DNA of 64,000 nucleotides from Ornithodoros turicata (GCF_037126465.1 NW_026999477.1:1-64000); one strand, 5' to 3'. Positions 1 to 12,977 are shown, numbered from the stretch's first letter. Numbers and translations: made by a program. The notes: a model not told the origin generated them from the sequence alone.

Positions 1-1618
1 GACGAGGATTATCCCCTATCACTGTCTCGACCTAGCCGTTCTATGCTGGCAGTTTGTCTTTAACCTCCTGTCCAGCGTCAACATATAAAGGCGTGGACAA
101 GCTGGCACTACCAAGTGAAAGAGGACGACCCGGGCCATCAGACGAGTGCTCCGTCGTATTTATCGCCTCATACCCAAGGCTCGTTTGCCGAACGTCTAGG
201 AGGAGGCGCCCGGGTTTACGTCGTAGCCGTGCTCAAATTCCTGGCTTCTGAAGTGCTCGAGTAGGCGGGCAACGTGGCTGCCTGAAATGAGACGAGGATT
301 ATCCCCTATCACTGTCTCGACCTAGCCGTTCTATGCTGGCAGTTTGTCTTTAACCTCCTGTCCAGCGTCAACATATAAAGGCGTGGACAAGCTGGCACTA
401 CCAAGTGAAAGAGGACGACCCGGGCCATCAGACGAGTGCTCCGTCGTATTTATCGCCTCATACCCAAGGCTCGTTTGCCGAACGTCTAGGAGGAGGCGCC
501 CGGGTTTACGTCGTAGCCGTGCTCAAATTCCTGGCTTCTGAAGTGCTCGAGTAGGCGGGCAACGTGGCTGCCTGAAATGAGACGAGGATTATCCCCTATC
601 ACTGTCTCGACCTAGCCGTTCTATGCTGGCAGTTTGTCTTTAACCTCCTGTCCAGCGTCAACATATAAAGGCGTGGACAAGCTGGCACTACCAAGTGAAA
701 GAGGACGACCCGGGCCATCAGACGAGTGCTCCGTCGTATTTATCGCCTCATACCCAAGGCTCGTTTGCCGAACGTCTAGGAGGAGGCGCCCGGGTTTACG
801 TCGTAGCCGTGCTCAAATTCCTGGCTTCTGAAGTGCTCCAGTAGGCGGGCAACGTGGCTGCCTGAAATGAGACGAGGATTATCCCCTATCACTGTCTCGA
901 CCTAGCCGTTCTATGCTGGCAGTTTGTCTTTAACCTGTCCAGCGTCAACATATAAAGGCGTGGACAAGCTGGCACTACCAAGTGAAACAGGGCGACCCGG
1001 GCCATCAGACGAGTGCTCCGTCGTATTTATCGCCTCATACCCAAGGCTCGTTTGCCGAACGTCTAGGAGGAGGCGCCCGGGTTTACGTCGTAGCCGTGCT
1101 CAAATCCCTGGCTTCTGAAGTGCTCCAGTAGGCGGGCAACGTGGCTGCCTGAAATGAGACGAGGATTATCCCCTATCACTGTCTCGACCTAGCCGTTCTA
1201 TGCTGGCAGTTTGTCTTTAACCTCCTGTCCAGCGTCAACATATAAAGGCGTGGACAAGCTGGCACTACCAAGTGAAACAGGGCGACCCGGGCCATCAGAC
1301 GAGTGCTCCGTCGTATTTATCGCCTCATACCCAAGGCTCGTTTGCCGAACGTCTAGGAGGAGGCGCCCGGGTTTACGTCGTAGCCGTGCTCAAATTCCTG
1401 GCTTCTGAAGTGCTCCAGTAGGCGGGCAACGTGGCTGCCTGAAATGAGACGAGGATTATCCCCTATCACTGTCTCGACCTAGCCGTTCTATGCTGGCAGT
1501 TTGTCTTTAACCTCCTGTCCAGCGTCAACATATAAAGGCGTGGACAAGCTGGCACTACCAAGTGAAAGAGGACGACCCGGGCCATCAGACGAGTGCTCCG
1601 TCGTATTTATCGCCTCAT
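1..1618 (+). repeat. Satellite array, ~290-bp unit, 5.6 copies
   Basis: Unit starts (GACGAGGATTATCCCC) fall at 1, 291, 581, 871, 1158 and 1448, giving periods of 290, 290, 290, 287 and 290; the fourth unit has lost 3 bp. The sixth unit breaks off near 1618, where the sequence becomes the 3' flank of the zinc-finger gene. Copies are nearly identical: units 4 and 5 share one variant (AAACAGGGCGACC) and units 1, 2, 3 and 6 another, so exchange among units is recent. Each unit has a 65-codon frame opening with TTG; I regard it as non-coding. A diverged relative forms the array at 61868-63596. Confidence 0.95.
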
Positions 1619-1747
1619 CAGAACAGAGAACGCTCCTTTGTGGTTTCTCACTGCAGTAGGCGTGATATTCTACACGACAGGGACTGCACATGTTTCACAC
1701 CGCAAGTTTGGGTTGTGGATGAACACTGCAGGACAGAGGTTGCAATT

Positions 1748-3321
1748 TTATGGCTGCTCAGCCGTGTGTGTTCGCTTGTGACGTGACAAGGTCCCGCGCT
1801 GTCTGAACTCTGCGTGGCAGAGATGGCACTTGTATGGCTTCTCGCCCGTGTGTATCCGCATGTGCTGTTGTAGGTTCCCGCCCCTGCTGAACTCTGCATG
1901 GCAGACATCGCACTTGTATGGCTTCTCGCCCGTGTGTGTCCGCTTGTGCTGCTGTAGGTGCCCGATCAGGCTGAACTCTGCATGGCAGACTTCACACTTG
2001 TATGGCTTCTCGCCCGTGTGTGTCCGCTTGTGCTGCTGTAGATTCCCGTTGTAGCTAAACTTTGCGTGGCAGACATCACACTTGTATGGCTTCTCACCCG
2101 TGTGTGTCCGCTTGTGCTGCTGTAGATTCCCGTTGTAACTAAACTTTGCGTGGCAAACGTCACACTTGTATGGCTTCTCCCCCGTGTGTGTCCGCTTGTG
2201 TTGCTGTAGGGGCCCGCTGCGGCTGAACTCTGCGTGGCAGAGGTGGCACTTGTATGGCTTCTCGCCCGTGTGTGCTCGCTTGTGCCGCCGTAGGTTTCCG
2301 CCCCAACTGAACTCCGCAGGGCAGACATCACACTTGTATGGCTTCTCTTCAGTGTGTGTTCGCTTCTGCTGCCGTAGGTGCACGCCCTGACTGAACTCCG
2401 CAGGGCAGACATCGCACTTGTATGGCTTCTCTGCCGTGTGTGCTCGCTTGTGCTGCCGTAGGTGCACGCCCTGACTGAACTCCGCAGGGCAGACATCGCA
2501 CTTGTATGGCTTCTCTGCCGTGTGTGCTCGCTTGTGCTGCCGTAGGTGCACGCCATGACTGAACTCCGCAGGGCAGACATCGCACTTGTATGGCTTCTCT
2601 CCCGTGTGTGCTCGCTTGTGCTGCCGTAGGTGCCCGCCCTGACTGAACTCCGCAGGGCAGACATCGCACTCGTATGGCTTCTCTCCCGTGTGTGCTCGCT
2701 TGTGCCGCCGTAGGTTCCCGCTATGACTGAACTCCGCAGGGCAGACATCGCACTTGTATGGCTTCTCTCCCATGTGTGCTCGCTTGTGCTGCCGTAGGTT
2801 CCCGCCCAGACTGAACTCCGCAGAGCAGACATCGCACTTGTATGGCTTCTCTCCCGTGTGTGCTCGCTTGTGCTGCCGTTGGTGCCCGCCCTGACTGAAC
2901 TCCGCAGGGCAGACATCGCACTTGTATGGCCTCTTCTCAGTATGCTTCGCCACATGGTTGTCGTCACTTCGTGACCACGAGAATGCAGAGGGATAGATGT
3001 TGCACCCAGAACCCTTCTCTCCCATCTGTATATCCGTCGGAGGAGGAGTGGAACACTTTTCAGACTCATTGTGACACTCTGCAAACATGTGGCATTCGAG
3101 GCTGGCATTCGACATGCATGCGAGTGCACGTGGCTTGCTCTGGTCTCGATGTCGCTCAGCGGGTTGGTCATTCATAGTGAATAGTGCAGTGCCGTCGGGC
3201 TGCAGTTCAACTGTTGTTGTGCTGAACTGTGCACCTGAAGAAGCGCAACTAGAGTATTCTTGATCACAAGTGCCTTTAGGCTTGTCCTTAATATGGAGCG
3301 TATCAGTGTTCCCTCTTGCGT
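1748..3321 (-). CDS. C2H2 zinc-finger protein, terminal exon (14 fingers)
   Basis: This last coding exon of a minus-strand gene encodes 14 contiguous Kruppel-type fingers (C-x2-C-x12-H-x3-H with TGEKPYKC-type linkers), so the product is probably a nuclear DNA-binding protein. Ahead of the fingers lies a ~130-residue region without fingers. The exon is taken to open at 3321 because the complementary strand shows an acceptor there (TTTCAG) and the frame stays open to that point; the first ATG inside it is at 3175. It opens in phase 1, matching the donor of the upstream exon at 9513. The stop is TAA at 1748-1750. Fingers 10 and 11 have the same recognition region, and fingers 5-7 are almost identical, which indicates recent finger duplication. 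Finger 7 has Gln in place of its first zinc-binding His and may not fold normally. Confidence 0.88.
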
Positions 3322-4389
3322 CTGAAATTTCACAAATCGGACATTACGACGGCATACCAGACAAGGAGCATCTCTGATTCTCGGTCTATGAAAAACTAGA
3401 TGGCACCACATTCACAAAGCTTTGTCAGGCCGTTCACGTTCCGACTCCACAAATAATCCCCATTGTGTATGACTGAGTCCACGAGCTCAAAGCAACTCAC
3501 ACCACTCCGGTATTTGCCAAGGAGTAAAGTGTAGGACTATCGCACCGAACAATCTAACCTCAATTCGAAACAGTCACAGCATTTTGTTTCCTTTCCTGTA
3601 TGAATATTTTTGTTAATTTTTGTTTCAGTGTCGTATAATTAGGTTATGCTTAAATATGCACAGTTATATCTCCGCCATCATGTGACCCCAAATGTGCAGG
3701 AAGGGCTTCCGTGCCATTATGCGCATTTGACACAGCTAAGCCATTCCAGTGAAAACTAGCCAACGATGTACTAGCTCAACCGTTTCGAGTAGACTGGAAA
3801 AATTGTTCATATTTCGTTACTGGTGTGCACATGGAACATAAGTTCTTTTTTTCGCCACTCTCGTAGTAGTTTCGGCTGAATTGCATATTAAAATTAGAGG
3901 GCTGATATTTTCACCCACGTGGGTGTTTCAGAATCTGTTAGACGTTAAGTACGGCTTGCAACTAGGATGGTCCACTCAACCTGCCCTATGCCCGCTTGTG
4001 CCCGAAATCACGATTTAAAAGTTAACCCCTTGAACGTTTTGAAAAATACCTAATTTTGTACACTAAATTGGTATTTTTTTTTCTTCGCAGTACGTGGCAT
4101 TCTATAGAGGCTGGCACAAAAATTTCTGCTCTATGTAAAGAGATGGCGGAGATGTTACATTCTGCAGAAAGGTGACAGAGAGAATACACAATACAGAATA
4201 CACAAATGTAGGAAGCTCAAAGTATTCGGTAAATTCATCAACACCCGAAATATAGAAATGCTTCGCGAATGCCCCTGAGAATGAATGGGGACCAACGAAG
4301 AGCAGACGGCGGGACATTCTTTGTTGGCAGAACACCAGTGATGGCTGCTTGCTAAACCAGCCACACAGACATCGTCCTCTATGCCCGAA
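3322..4389. other. Intronic sequence, nothing recognised
   Basis: This stretch lies in the zinc-finger gene intron between the terminal exon and the LINE remnant. It is AT-rich with no supported reading frame, RNA gene or repeat that I can identify. Confidence 0.5.
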
Positions 4390-5755
4390 GAACTCAGACT
4401 TATTTCGTTCTTCGACAGTTCGAGGAAAGAACGAGCGTTGAAAGCAGTCAGTACTGCACCGGAATGCTTTGATTGTGCTCTGATGGCTTAGCCGTGTTGA
4501 TCTGGGTACATGCAGAGTGATGTAGTACTGATGATGAATTCGAAGTTGACCACCGAGTAATTGAAAAAAAAAGGAACTGGAGTCGATTGGTCTTTCTACG
4601 CTCTCCAAGCGGCATTAAGTTACACCGTGCGTAAAGAGGAGTAACTGAGGTGTGACAACAGTACGACTTGATAATAAAACGTAACGGTCTCCTTTGAACG
4701 GATTCAAGAAGTCGGATAAATTCGCATTGGTGTAAGGGTCCCAGAATTTTTCACTATATTCCAAAATAAGACGGACTAATGTTCTGATAGCTGTTAACGC
4801 AGTATGAGCTGTGCATTCACGAAAATGACGTTTAAGAAACCATAATTTCTTGTCAGCCTTCTTCGTTATGTATTGGATGTGCATATTCCAGAGCAAGTCT
4901 GACGTAAGAAAAACGCCCAGGTATTTGTATTCGGAGACCCTCGAGAGATTCATTGAGTTAATACAAAAATCGAAGGTGAGCGGTCTCCTTTTGCGAGTGG
5001 CACTCATGACCACACACTTCTTTATGTTAAGAGGTAACTGCTTAGTCTCACAACAGTCTGATATTCTCCGCAAACAATTATTTAAACTTGCATAGTCATC
5101 ACCGCCATTGATCTCTCTATAGAATACACAGTCATCGGCAAAAAAAAGTTCACTTTAATATCGATACCCACGCTAACATCATTTATGAAAATTAAAAACA
5201 ACAAAGGACCCAGGACCGAGCCCTGGGGGAACACCGGGTGTAACTGTTACGAAGGACGAGCCGGCGTTATTCGCGTGGGCAAATTGTTTTGCAAACTGTA
5301 AAGGTAATTGGAAAACCAAGTATAAAGTAGTTCATCTCTTATAATTTTCTTCAACTTTAATAATAATCCTGCGAGAAACTCTATCAAATAAAAGTAACGC
5401 CAACTTGTCAACGAGCGTCTACAACTTTAGCAAGATCATGGGCTGTGTTCACAAGCTGTGTCACTGCGCTTAGGCAGTGGCGAAAGCCGTGTTGACAGGT
5501 AGAGAAGAAATTCTTACCTTACAGATATTTGGAAATATGCTTATATACCACATGTTCTAATTCCTTACTACATGTGCTCAGAAGGGATATCGGCCGGTAA
5601 TTTGCAATGTTTAGTTTGCAACCTGTTTTAGGAACTGGAACAACCCTGGCTATCTTCCAATCGTCCAGGAGCTCCCCACGTCTCAAAGATACGTTGAGAA
5701 TAAGAAGGCACTTGGTGCCCCACTCGGCGTACCGAAAAAAATGCATACAATGCAT
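4390..5755 (-). pseudogene. Degenerate non-LTR retrotransposon, reverse transcriptase part
   Basis: Read on the minus strand, three frames in succession carry typical LINE reverse-transcriptase blocks: NYRPISLLSTCSK near 5600; a PQG-S-LGP block near 5225 that needs a frame change; the palm/thumb segment LNIKKCVVM and SEYKYLGVFLTSDL (about 4850-5030); and the C-terminal SFFPRTVEE near 4430. The endonuclease half is absent and at least one frameshift is present (5224), so the copy is dead. It looks Jockey/CR1-like. It sits in the zinc-finger gene intron on the same strand as the gene. Confidence 0.82.
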
Positions 5756-7036
5756 TTTTTTAAATCGAAATTTATCTCTAATCTAATCTGTCTAATCTTA
5801 TTACTGTGCCACGCGGGCAGTCTCCACTGAGGCCAACGTCCATGGAAAATGCGTGTGGCGCCATCAAGCGGGTGATGCGTCAACTTCTCAATGAGTGTTG
5901 GATCCAATGTTTTCTGTTAGGTTGACACATTACGTGCTAGGGGGACCTACCTGCATCTTCAATGGTCATCAATCTCGATGGTCGTTGAAGACGGCCCTTG
6001 TGACAGCGGTATTGATATTAGTGCGTTCAGCTACAGCATTAAGAGTTTAAGCTGATCTTCAGAATTACAAGGTGTCCAGGCAATAGTTTGCGCTCACATC
6101 ATTTTATACCCAGAACGCACTGTCACACACAATCTGGATCGGTGCAATCCCGCTGAGCATGCCGTACCATCAGCACTTGACGTTTGTGATCATGATGTTC
6201 ATTTGCAGCCGAAAAATTCACATTAAGGGAGAATGACTTCTGCGTAAGACATTAGAGAACGTTTGTTCGCACAGCGCGCAGAAACGGCATAAAATATCGT
6301 CAAAACAGAAGTACTGGCGTGTTCTCCTTGTATTATACCGTTGTCAATGACACATTTTGTAGAATTCCAGGACTATCCGTTGATTTGTATCGAGCCCGAA
6401 TTCCCAAATATTTTAGTGCGCGACACTCTATCCAGATGGCAGCACACTTTCGATTCGCACCAAACTTTAATTTATCAAAACTCAAGAAGACCAAACTTAT
6501 GATGGTAGTTTAGAGCGTTCACTTGCCTTGTGCGAACGAAAAACACCCATAGATTTCTGAAGAAGTAATTTCCCCTTAATACAAATGCTATTTCATCTGT
6601 TTCAGCGTTCGTCGACGTTGTTTTCTTAGTGTCATCGCCGCCATCTTGCAAACCCAGAAGCGGCAGTGCGAATAGCGAGAAGGAGAGGGTGAAAGGAAGC
6701 CTCTGCACCAACCCTCCTTCAAGTGTGTGTGTAATCATGTTCGCGAACGGTAGACAAGTGCGTGCGTTGTTGATCTCTGTCACCGAGACTCACTTTGTCC
6801 ACACCTGAGGGCGATCACAATGTCTGCCTAATCTCGATTGCGCGCGCGATGTGGATCCTGCGTCGGTGCGTTTTAGGTATCACACTTGATTCCTTCAGTC
6901 ACATGCATGGTTACCTTTCGCAGTTAGAAACGCAACATATGCGGTGAAATTCTGCAAAAATTGCCGTAATGCGAAGTTGGATAAAGCATTGCCGTGTTTG
7001 CACAGCCAAGTCGACCGATTTTGAGAGCTTAAAAGT
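5756..7036. other. Intronic sequence, nothing recognised
   Basis: There are open stretches on the minus strand (6475-6783) but no family signature and no splice context that I can defend. Confidence 0.4.
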
Positions 7037-7432
7037 TTACCCCATTGGATTACGATACGGACTGGTACACGAAATCTGATAGCTGTCGTCCATCAGAGCT
7101 GTCGTCCAAAACAAGCTTTGTGCAAAATCGCCAGTCCGGATCACATCAACGAAGAACGGCACAGGTAGAACACTGTCAACGAAAAAGTAGAACATGCGCG
7201 CCTTTGTTAAGAGTGCAAAAGCATTTTGCCCAGCTCTAAAGCTGCATTTGAGCGAAAAGCTTTTTCCCAAGGACAACATACCCAGTGATTCAATGTCAGG
7301 CTCTCCATCCCACGCATCCTTTGAGATTGATGACTTCCTCCAGTACGCGTCATCCAATGCCATAGACATCGTCATTCTCACAGTCTGAACTGCATCGTCC
7401 AGAAGGACGCGCCTCAACCGCGGGCATTCCAT
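7037..7432 (-). CDS. Unrecognised 131-codon reading frame
   Basis: An ATG at 7432 opens 131 codons, ending with TAA at 7037-7039. I recognise no domain. The middle contains a hydrophobic run (FYFFVDSVLPVPFFVDVI) that is too interrupted by polar residues to call a membrane helix. The opposite strand is also open over 7194-7388, which weakens the coding case. It lies inside the zinc-finger gene intron. It could be a chance frame, a transposon fragment or a small exon. Confidence 0.2.
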   Translation of the reverse strand: MECPRLRRVLLDDAVQTVRMTMSMALDDAYWRKSSISKDAWDGEPDIESLGMLSLGKSFSLKCSFRAGQNAFALLTKARMFYFFVDSVLPVPFFVDVIRTGDFAQSLFWTTALMDDSYQISCTSPYRNPMG

Positions 7433-7954
7433 TGACGCGCGTTTCGGCGGCGACACGCAACCGTCTGCCAACTCAAGTTTTGGAAGTCCTCAGAGTACGT
7501 GCAACTTCAGGTCGATCCGCGTTCTTTTCCTCGGTAAAACACACCCGGGAACCACAGACGCCATTGTAGCACAAAGCGAACAAGAAAAAAAAAAGAACGT
7601 AACAAAAAGCTTAAGGGGGATAGAACAATGTGGAGAGGGAGTATCCGCCTGTACTTCTATCGAGCTCTATCTAACACCAGGCGGTCATGTCCCGATGTGT
7701 TTTACTGACGACCTACTAGATTATAACGACCACGTCATATGCACCCCTTCCCAGCGCCGCGTTTTTGGAAGGTACCGGTAGCGCTGCTCATCGTCAAAGT
7801 TATTGCTTCGTGAACTTCTACAATACTTTGTACATCAGCTTAACTTCGTATTTCTGTACAAGCGGTGGATATTCCACAGATGTTTCATTCTGAAGTTGAT
7901 TATCATCATCGCGGATCACCAAAAACTTTCAGGATCCATCTTGTTTCCTTCGCC
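7433..7954. other. Intronic sequence, nothing recognised
   Basis: No gene or repeat structure is identified here. Confidence 0.35.
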
Positions 7955-8580
7955 TATTCTTCTCCACCGTAGTCCCTCTTCTTGAATTTGCATCGGTGGC
8001 CTGGAACTGCCTCAGTATCACTCAGTCCGCTGACATAGAAAACGTTCAGCGACGCTTCATCTTTGTTTTTCATCTTCGTCATCTTGGCTGCAGCACTTAC
8101 TATAACTACGATCATATACTGAACAAACTCTCGATCCCCACACTATCTCATCGCAGAACGATTCGTGACTGTCATTTCTTGTATAAGCTCATACATTCTG
8201 TCATCGCCTGCCCCGAACTACTATCGTGCATCAACTTTCGAGTGCCCTCACGTTCTCTGAGGTCTCATCTTCTTTTCTATCCTCACTCTTTTGCAAAGAC
8301 AACTAATGTTTAACTCCGCCTTACAACACCATGACATCGACATTTTTGCTCCTTCTCGTGATTTTCTTACTAGTATTAGTGCCATTGTTTCTATTTAACT
8401 TCGTTTGTTTCACCGTTAACCTTGTTGGCTTTTTGTATATTTTACTGTCATATTTTACTGTCGTTTTGTATATTTTACTTTCTTTGTTCACATGTATAAC
8501 CTTATGTGGTGCACCAATTAGTAGACCCTAGTGGTTGTTTTTGGGTACCATAACAAAAAAATAAAGTTATTATTATCATC
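7955..8580 (+). pseudogene. 5'-truncated LINE, 3' end with tail
   Basis: The plus-strand frame to about 8313 contains the C-terminal end of a non-LTR reverse transcriptase: an LLEFASVAWN block, then IENVQRRFI, then LSIPTLSHRRTIRD and PSRSLRSH. After the stop comes a T-rich 3' UTR, and the element ends in AATAAAGTTATTATTATCATC at about 8580. Only the last ~120 codons survive, as expected for aborted target-primed reverse transcription. It lies antisense to the zinc-finger gene. Confidence 0.78.
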
Positions 8581-9512
8581 AATCTACGCGTTTTCATAGG
8601 AGCTTTAGCAGACCGGTTCCGGCAGCTCCCGATCGTTAAAAAATGCGGTGAAATCGAACCGATCGTATCCGGGGAGAATAGCAGCATGGACACTTTTAGC
8701 AAACCGGAGGGAACTGGGGACGCGCTCGTTGCCCGACGCCCGACATCGTTTTAGACGAAGAATATGAAGATAGCCATTCAAAAGAGGACGTTACATTCAA
8801 CAGCTGTCCACATTTTCACGATTGAAATGATTTTCAAAAAGGTGATATGCTTTTTTCCTGACCGTGAACGTTCACAAATGTGTGGACCTACAGTGTATTC
8901 TTCGAAACTTGTCTACCGAGAGAAAAGACAGTTGGCGGCTAAGTTGCTCTTTCGTTCTTGCACGCTTGAAACACTGTTTACTGCTGCCGCAATGTATGTC
9001 AAATGCGCCGGAGAGTCTAGGTGTCCCCTATGAGCTCCTCATGGAGAAAATAAAGGTAATCTGTGATCCTAGAACGCCTTCAGACGGGCGTCATACTTGA
9101 TCTTAATATTGGAGGTACCGTTATCTCAAAGATCGTAACTGTAATAAGTAATCAACGTAACAATAAATGGGCTCAGCTCGTGTGCAACGAGCAGAAAACT
9201 GAAGGTGTTTCTGTTGCATCCCTGTTTTTTGTCTGCATGACGCCATGCAGTTTGGTGTTGACTAATATTCCTGTCATATAGGCAGTCTTCAATCACCATT
9301 GTAGCCAATGGCCATTGGGATCATGTGCAGCGCCACCAACACATGGACTTTTCAAAGAGCGTCGCATCTAACTGAATCTCAATGGCTGACTGGTTACACT
9401 TGGCGGCACTACACACAAGTTGAATGGCTGTTGGTTTCAATGGTTATTGAAGACTGCCCATCAGACTGTCACGGCCTGGGTTTATAAATGCCCTTGAGCA
9501 CTTTGTATTTAC
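8581..9512. other. Intronic sequence, nothing recognised
   Basis: Short frames only. I see no recognisable domain or repeat boundary. Confidence 0.4.
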
Positions 9513-9665
9513 CTTCAGGTATTGAATCACAGTTGCGTCCCATCTGGTCCAGCTCTGTTGTGATTGCAACATTGTAAGGCTCTGTCTTCACTTCTATGAT
9601 TGGATGTTCATTGGAAGATTCCTCTCGACGTTCTTCTTTAATGTGACACGTACCAGATGTCACTC
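9513..9665 (-). CDS. Zinc-finger gene, middle exon (acidic linker)
   Basis: This 153-bp exon on the minus strand is flanked by a good acceptor (TTTTACTGCAG, ending at 9666) and a donor (GAAG|GTAAAT at 9513/9512). It is phase 1 at both ends and joins in frame to the exons at 13126 and 3321. The encoded segment contains IKEERREE and IEVKTEPYNV. Such acidic, sumoylation-like KxEP segments are common between the N terminus and the fingers of arthropod C2H2 proteins. No catalytic or DNA-binding motif is visible. Confidence 0.7.
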
Positions 9666-11084
9666 CTGCAGTAAAACAAAAAACGGAATAAGTAAGTCAT
9701 ATTGCAAATCTCATGCGACGGTTTATCTCCATAATGAACCGTTGTAACCTCCGTTGTAACCTATCCGTGCACATTGCATTCAAAAACGTCGGTCGACAAA
9801 ACCAGAAATACTCTGACTATATGGGATGAGATAACCAGATGTATGGCATCTTCCTAAGGCACTCTCATATGTGCCACCTTTCGCTCCTAGTCGAAATGGC
9901 CCCTGCATTTTAGTACCCCTGCATTTTAGTACCCCTTTAAGGTAATGCAATAAATGCATACAGATATGTTTCTTTCGCTTTAGCAGAAAAAAAAATGAAA
10001 TGATCTCTCAGCTATATGTGCAGGAGTTGAACCCATGCCCGATAGTTTGGCACAAACGCAATCACATCGCACCAATGGGAGTCACGTGGCAATGCTCCTC
10101 GTGCTGATTGGTCGATTGGCACAACCAACTTTTGAAGTTTTTGCTCACTGACCGATCTCCACTAACTCAAGTTGATGGTCCCCACTCACTGTCGCCAGCT
10201 CTGAGCTGGCCTGTGTGAGCGCTGCCTTACAAACATCTGTCATACTACTATTATAACAATAATATTAATAATAAAGTTGTACCTTTATATCGTAAGACAA
10301 CTACGATAATGAGTAGAGCCGGGATTTTTAGAAAAAAAATTGTGTTAGGTTCAAAATCCTCATTTAGGCACGAAAAATGCCATTACAGGCACGGCACTAT
10401 AAATTGATTTTTTTCTCACCGTAGCACTGAAAGCTCAAAAGGGAGCGAATAAACCTGTTTTATCCGCGGGAACAATATCGTAAATGGTAGCTGTGACTGT
10501 TTTCCTTATTTTCTTGCTGCACGAAATGCAAAACTTTTTGGTCCTACTATGGTCACAAGACTTCTGTTCATTGCCACCTGTTCCACAACACTTCACAGAA
10601 GGACTTGCAGAATGTGCCGTAATCTCAGCGTACTAGCCACAGCTTACACACGTTTTTTATTTTATTTTTTTGCTTGCAGGCGCTCTGCGGCTTATCCACT
10701 GCGACGACATCGAAATAGATCATGTAAGAATAAAACACTCAAAAATAACCCTGCTTGCAAAATAAACTCTTCAATATAAATAATAAGAAAATCCACCCTG
10801 CTTAAATAAACTACGACAACTTTGAAGAATAAACACCTTCGAAATAAACCTTTTAAAATCCACCGTCCCTGATTGGTGGACAGCTGACGGCTCTACATCC
10901 CCCGCGGAAGGTAGCGTGCTCATCGTGCTTGGGACTACCCCGGGTAAGAAGTGTGAACGAGGATCTCGCTCCACTGGAAGTAGGTTGTCTGTCTGTATGT
11001 GACCCGTGGCCAGTGTCGCCAACTTAGAGGGGCGATGCCGTCTGCTTTGGCAGCTGGCAAATGTTTTTCGTCGTGCATCTTGGC
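9666..11084. other. Intronic sequence, nothing recognised
   Basis: AT-rich, with short frames only and no supported gene or mobile element. Confidence 0.4.
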
Positions 11085-11854
11085 CAGGGCTGGGCAGTAT
11101 TACAAATACATTGTATTATAATACCGTTACTGTAATACTTTAGAGTATTTGTATTACGTATTATAATACCCATCCGATAAGTGTATTTGTATTACGTATT
11201 ATAATACAAAAAATTCGAGTATTACTTGCATTGTATTACTGCAAAACTCGTAATACTTATGACATGTCCTGCCTGAGATGATGGGTCTTGCACGTGTATG
11301 CTTTCGGTACCATTCCATTCCTACGAACACGACCTAGTTCTGCCAACAGAGGATCACACTTCAACGAGCAACAAAGGGACGATTACAGGAGCTGGCTGAC
11401 TCAAATTTCTGAGAAACTTCTCCACTCTGGGTGAACAACCTGGAGCCCTTAGGGGGTCATATCATAGAATGGAGCCAGGGTCGGTGCGTCAGAAAGTAAG
11501 GCAGAAAAAAGGGGATTATAGACACACACACCTGCGTCCCGCGAGAGAATGCCCTGAGAGCTGTCAGTTAGTCACTTCGGTGACCGGACCGGTGCCTTCA
11601 GAAATATGTCTGGGATTCCTTTTCTAATAACTGTCTGCCACGGTACAAAAGTATTACTAGTATTACTTGAGTAATACAGGGAAGTAATAGTATTATGTAT
11701 TATAATACTTGAAAATAATATGTATTATGTATTAGTATTATAATACTACCATTTTTAGCAAGTATTATGTATTAGTATTATAATACTACCATTTTTAGCA
11801 AGTATTAGGTATTTGTATTATAATACAAATTTTGAATATTCCTGCCCAGCCCTG
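11085..11854. mobile_element. hAT-like non-autonomous transposon (MITE), 770 bp
   Basis: The ends are 13-bp perfect terminal inverted repeats (CAGGGCTGGGCAG / CTGCCCAGCCCTG). They are flanked by an exact 8-bp target-site duplication, ATCTTGGC, at 11077-11084 and 11855-11862. An 8-bp duplication with a CAGNG-type terminus is the hAT hallmark. No transposase frame is present. Both subterminal zones are packed with the words TATTATAATAC and GTATTA, which probably stand in for transposase-binding repeats. Confidence 0.9.
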
Positions 11855-11862
11855 ATCTTGGC

Positions 11863-12977
11863 CAGCTTTGTCTCTCTCTGTCTATCGTTTTTTTTTTTCT
11901 GTGTGTGTGCATGCTTTCTTTACATTTCTTTCCTTGACATGGTCCGCTGGATGGGGAAACGAGCATTTTGGAGCGATGTCCTGAGTGTGCTTCTCGGTGA
12001 CAAATCGTCGCTCGTTACGGAGTAGGTGCTGGGGTTTTCGGGTGAAATTATGGTTTTTTACTTTGCAGCTGAAATTCTCTATAAGGGCCCTGAATCCTAC
12101 TTATGCCAACCGTATCAAACGAGCATGTGTGCTGCAATCCCTACAAAACTGCTGAGGCAGCCGTAGAGATTCAGATTCGAAGCGTTGTCTCCTGGCTTCA
12201 ATTCACATTGCCACCATTTTAAATTCCGCTCCGTGTAACAGATGGCATAATAGCATCCAGTGTGGATGACCGTCGCCGCGCAATCTGTCCACAACACCGC
12301 CATGGCTATGCTCCCTCCGCCATCCTCCCGAAGCTCGTTAGCCAAGTCCACAGCTCAGCTTACTCAAGGGTCAAGAGTGAGTGCCCGGTATTCATACGCG
12401 CATCGTCCCCATCACTTTAAGACTGAATATTTTGTGTAGCTGTTATGCAAAGAAATGTAATTGATAACAATACAAACACGAGTAAGAAACATCACAATAG
12501 CAAGTTCTGGAAAAGGGAACATTGTATGGCCCGTAAACTATCATACGGAATATTACCTTCCTACACCTAACCATGATTTATTTTAACTGCCTTTATTTTT
12601 AGAGCGTGTATTTTTAAGCGGTTTATTCTAAAAAAATGAATTCTAAAGGGTGAAATTTTAAGCGTTGATTCTTTAGTATTTTATTTTGTAAAATTTGTTT
12701 CGGTGTACAGCCAACCAACGATACGGCGTACCGGCGTACCATTTTTGCTCCGGAATTTTCCGCACATGCCGGTTTTAACGAAAGGGCAGACACTGTCTCT
12801 GGAACAGCACCGCCCTGCCAATGCACGAACAACGCGTAACGGGGTCAAGACCACATTCAAGTAGACTGACCTTCCCCACGAGGCCACTGACCCCTCAAAA
12901 CCCCTTGCCCTTGTTGCGTGTTTCTGATGGATCGACGGTTGTATCGGTGTCTGATCAACTTGTACTCCGCCATCAAT
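11863..12977. other. Intronic sequence, nothing recognised
   Basis: Short frames on both strands have no family signature. Confidence 0.4.

Noticed and set aside
54..1408. Repeated 65-codon frames in the satellite units
   Set aside because: They open with TTG, have no domain, and exist only because the satellite unit repeats; the related 286-bp units do not keep the frame.
1..1618. CRISPR-like direct repeats
   Set aside because: Units are ~290 bp with no repeat-spacer structure, in a eukaryotic context.
1966..3171. 401-codon alternative frame on the minus strand
   Set aside because: It is the +1 shadow of the repetitive zinc-finger coding sequence; its repeats mirror finger periodicity.
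7194..7388. Plus-strand frame opposite the 131-codon frame
   Set aside because: Short, no domain, and competing with an equally weak opposite frame.
12115..12351. 78-codon minus-strand frame as a zinc-finger gene exon
   Set aside because: It starts with GTG, lacks acceptor and donor in the required phase, and has no family signature.
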